DNA of 15,163 nucleotides, from NCBI GenBank assembly GCA_039961635.1, contig JABRWB010000071.1, positions 1-15,163 on the forward strand. Reading direction: 5' to 3'. Position 1 is the first letter of the stretch. Each line of letters starts with the position of its first letter. The notes beneath the pieces are model-generated. The model searched no databases and was not told the DNA's origin. It saw nothing but the letters and a program-made list of their open reading frames with translations. The stretch comes from a bacterium (GTDB lineage Bacteria; 4484-113; JAGGVC01). This document shows positions 15,064 to 15,163 of the stretch, in pieces. A program made the translations under genes and the position numbers.

Positions 15064-15163
15064 TTACTTCAAGATCTTGGTTACGCGGCCTGCGCCGATG
15101 GTGCGTCCGCCTTCGCGGATGGCAAACCGCATCCCTTCTTCCATCGCAATCGGGTTGATCAGC
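15064..15163 (-). CDS. tuf: Elongation factor Tu, C-terminal fragment (first tuf copy, cut by window edge)
   Basis: The last 32 codons and TAA stop of an EF-Tu gene: [20 protein letters not shown] followed by [10 protein letters not shown], the end of domain III, which contacts aminoacyl-tRNA. The gene begins beyond base 15163. Its position upstream of rpmG-trnW-secE-nusG is the standard tufB-like location. The other tuf start at the opposite window edge is the fusA-linked (tufA-like) copy. Confidence 0.95.
   Translation of the reverse strand, partial: LINPIAMEEGMRFAIREGGRTIGAGRVTKILK

Noticed and set aside
1-15163. Novel system, mobile element, CRISPR or phage genes
   Set aside because: The whole window is taken up by standard translation and transcription genes with short gaps; no repeats, transposase, integrase or unknown gene cassette is visible.

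Overview
The window is one uninterrupted block of bacterial translation and transcription genes, all on the minus strand, so the order of transcription runs from high to low coordinates: tuf (3' end only), rpmG, tRNA-Trp, secE, nusG, rplK, rplA, rplJ, rplL, rpoB, rpoC, rpsL, rpsG, fusA, tuf (5' end only). This is the secE-nusG-rplKAJL-rpoBC cluster joined directly to the str cluster (rpsL-rpsG-fusA-tuf). Every intergenic gap is 112 bases or shorter, and nothing on the plus strand looks like a gene.

Organism: a bacterium of moderate, slightly GC-rich composition. RpoC carries a beta-barrel-like insertion in the trigger loop at the place where Gram-negative lineages have SI3, and it lacks the compact Firmicutes form (1607 residues against about 1200). 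RpoB is short (1203 residues) and lacks the SI2 insertion of Proteobacteria. RpoC also has an insertion of about 170 residues near its N-terminus and a second extra segment after the trigger loop. I recognise no cultured genus in the sequences. The combination fits an uncultivated or deeply branching Gram-negative-type lineage, but the phylum cannot be fixed by eye.

Region by region: 14.8-15.2 kb holds the end of the first tuf copy, a 55-codon rpmG and a tRNA-Trp with encoded CCA. 13.4-14.8 kb holds secE, nusG, rplK and the start of rplA. 11.7-13.4 kb holds the rest of rplA and the stalk genes rplJ and rplL. 3.2-11.7 kb holds rpoB and rpoC, which overlap by 8 bases. 0-3.1 kb holds rpsL, rpsG, fusA and the start of the second tuf copy. 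An extended -10 type promoter is visible between rpoC and rpsL, and a 9-bp hairpin lies between rplL and rpoB. Together they suggest that ribosomal protein, polymerase and elongation factor output is set separately within one long transcription unit.

Several start sites needed correction on Shine-Dalgarno and homology grounds: rpoB and rpsG start at TTG, nusG at GTG, and rplA and rpoC start inside longer open frames. No novel defence, mobile or metabolic system is present. The points of interest are lineage-specific insertions in RpoC, RpoB and SecE, the regulatory structure of the intergenic spaces, and the way both window ends fall inside tuf copies.
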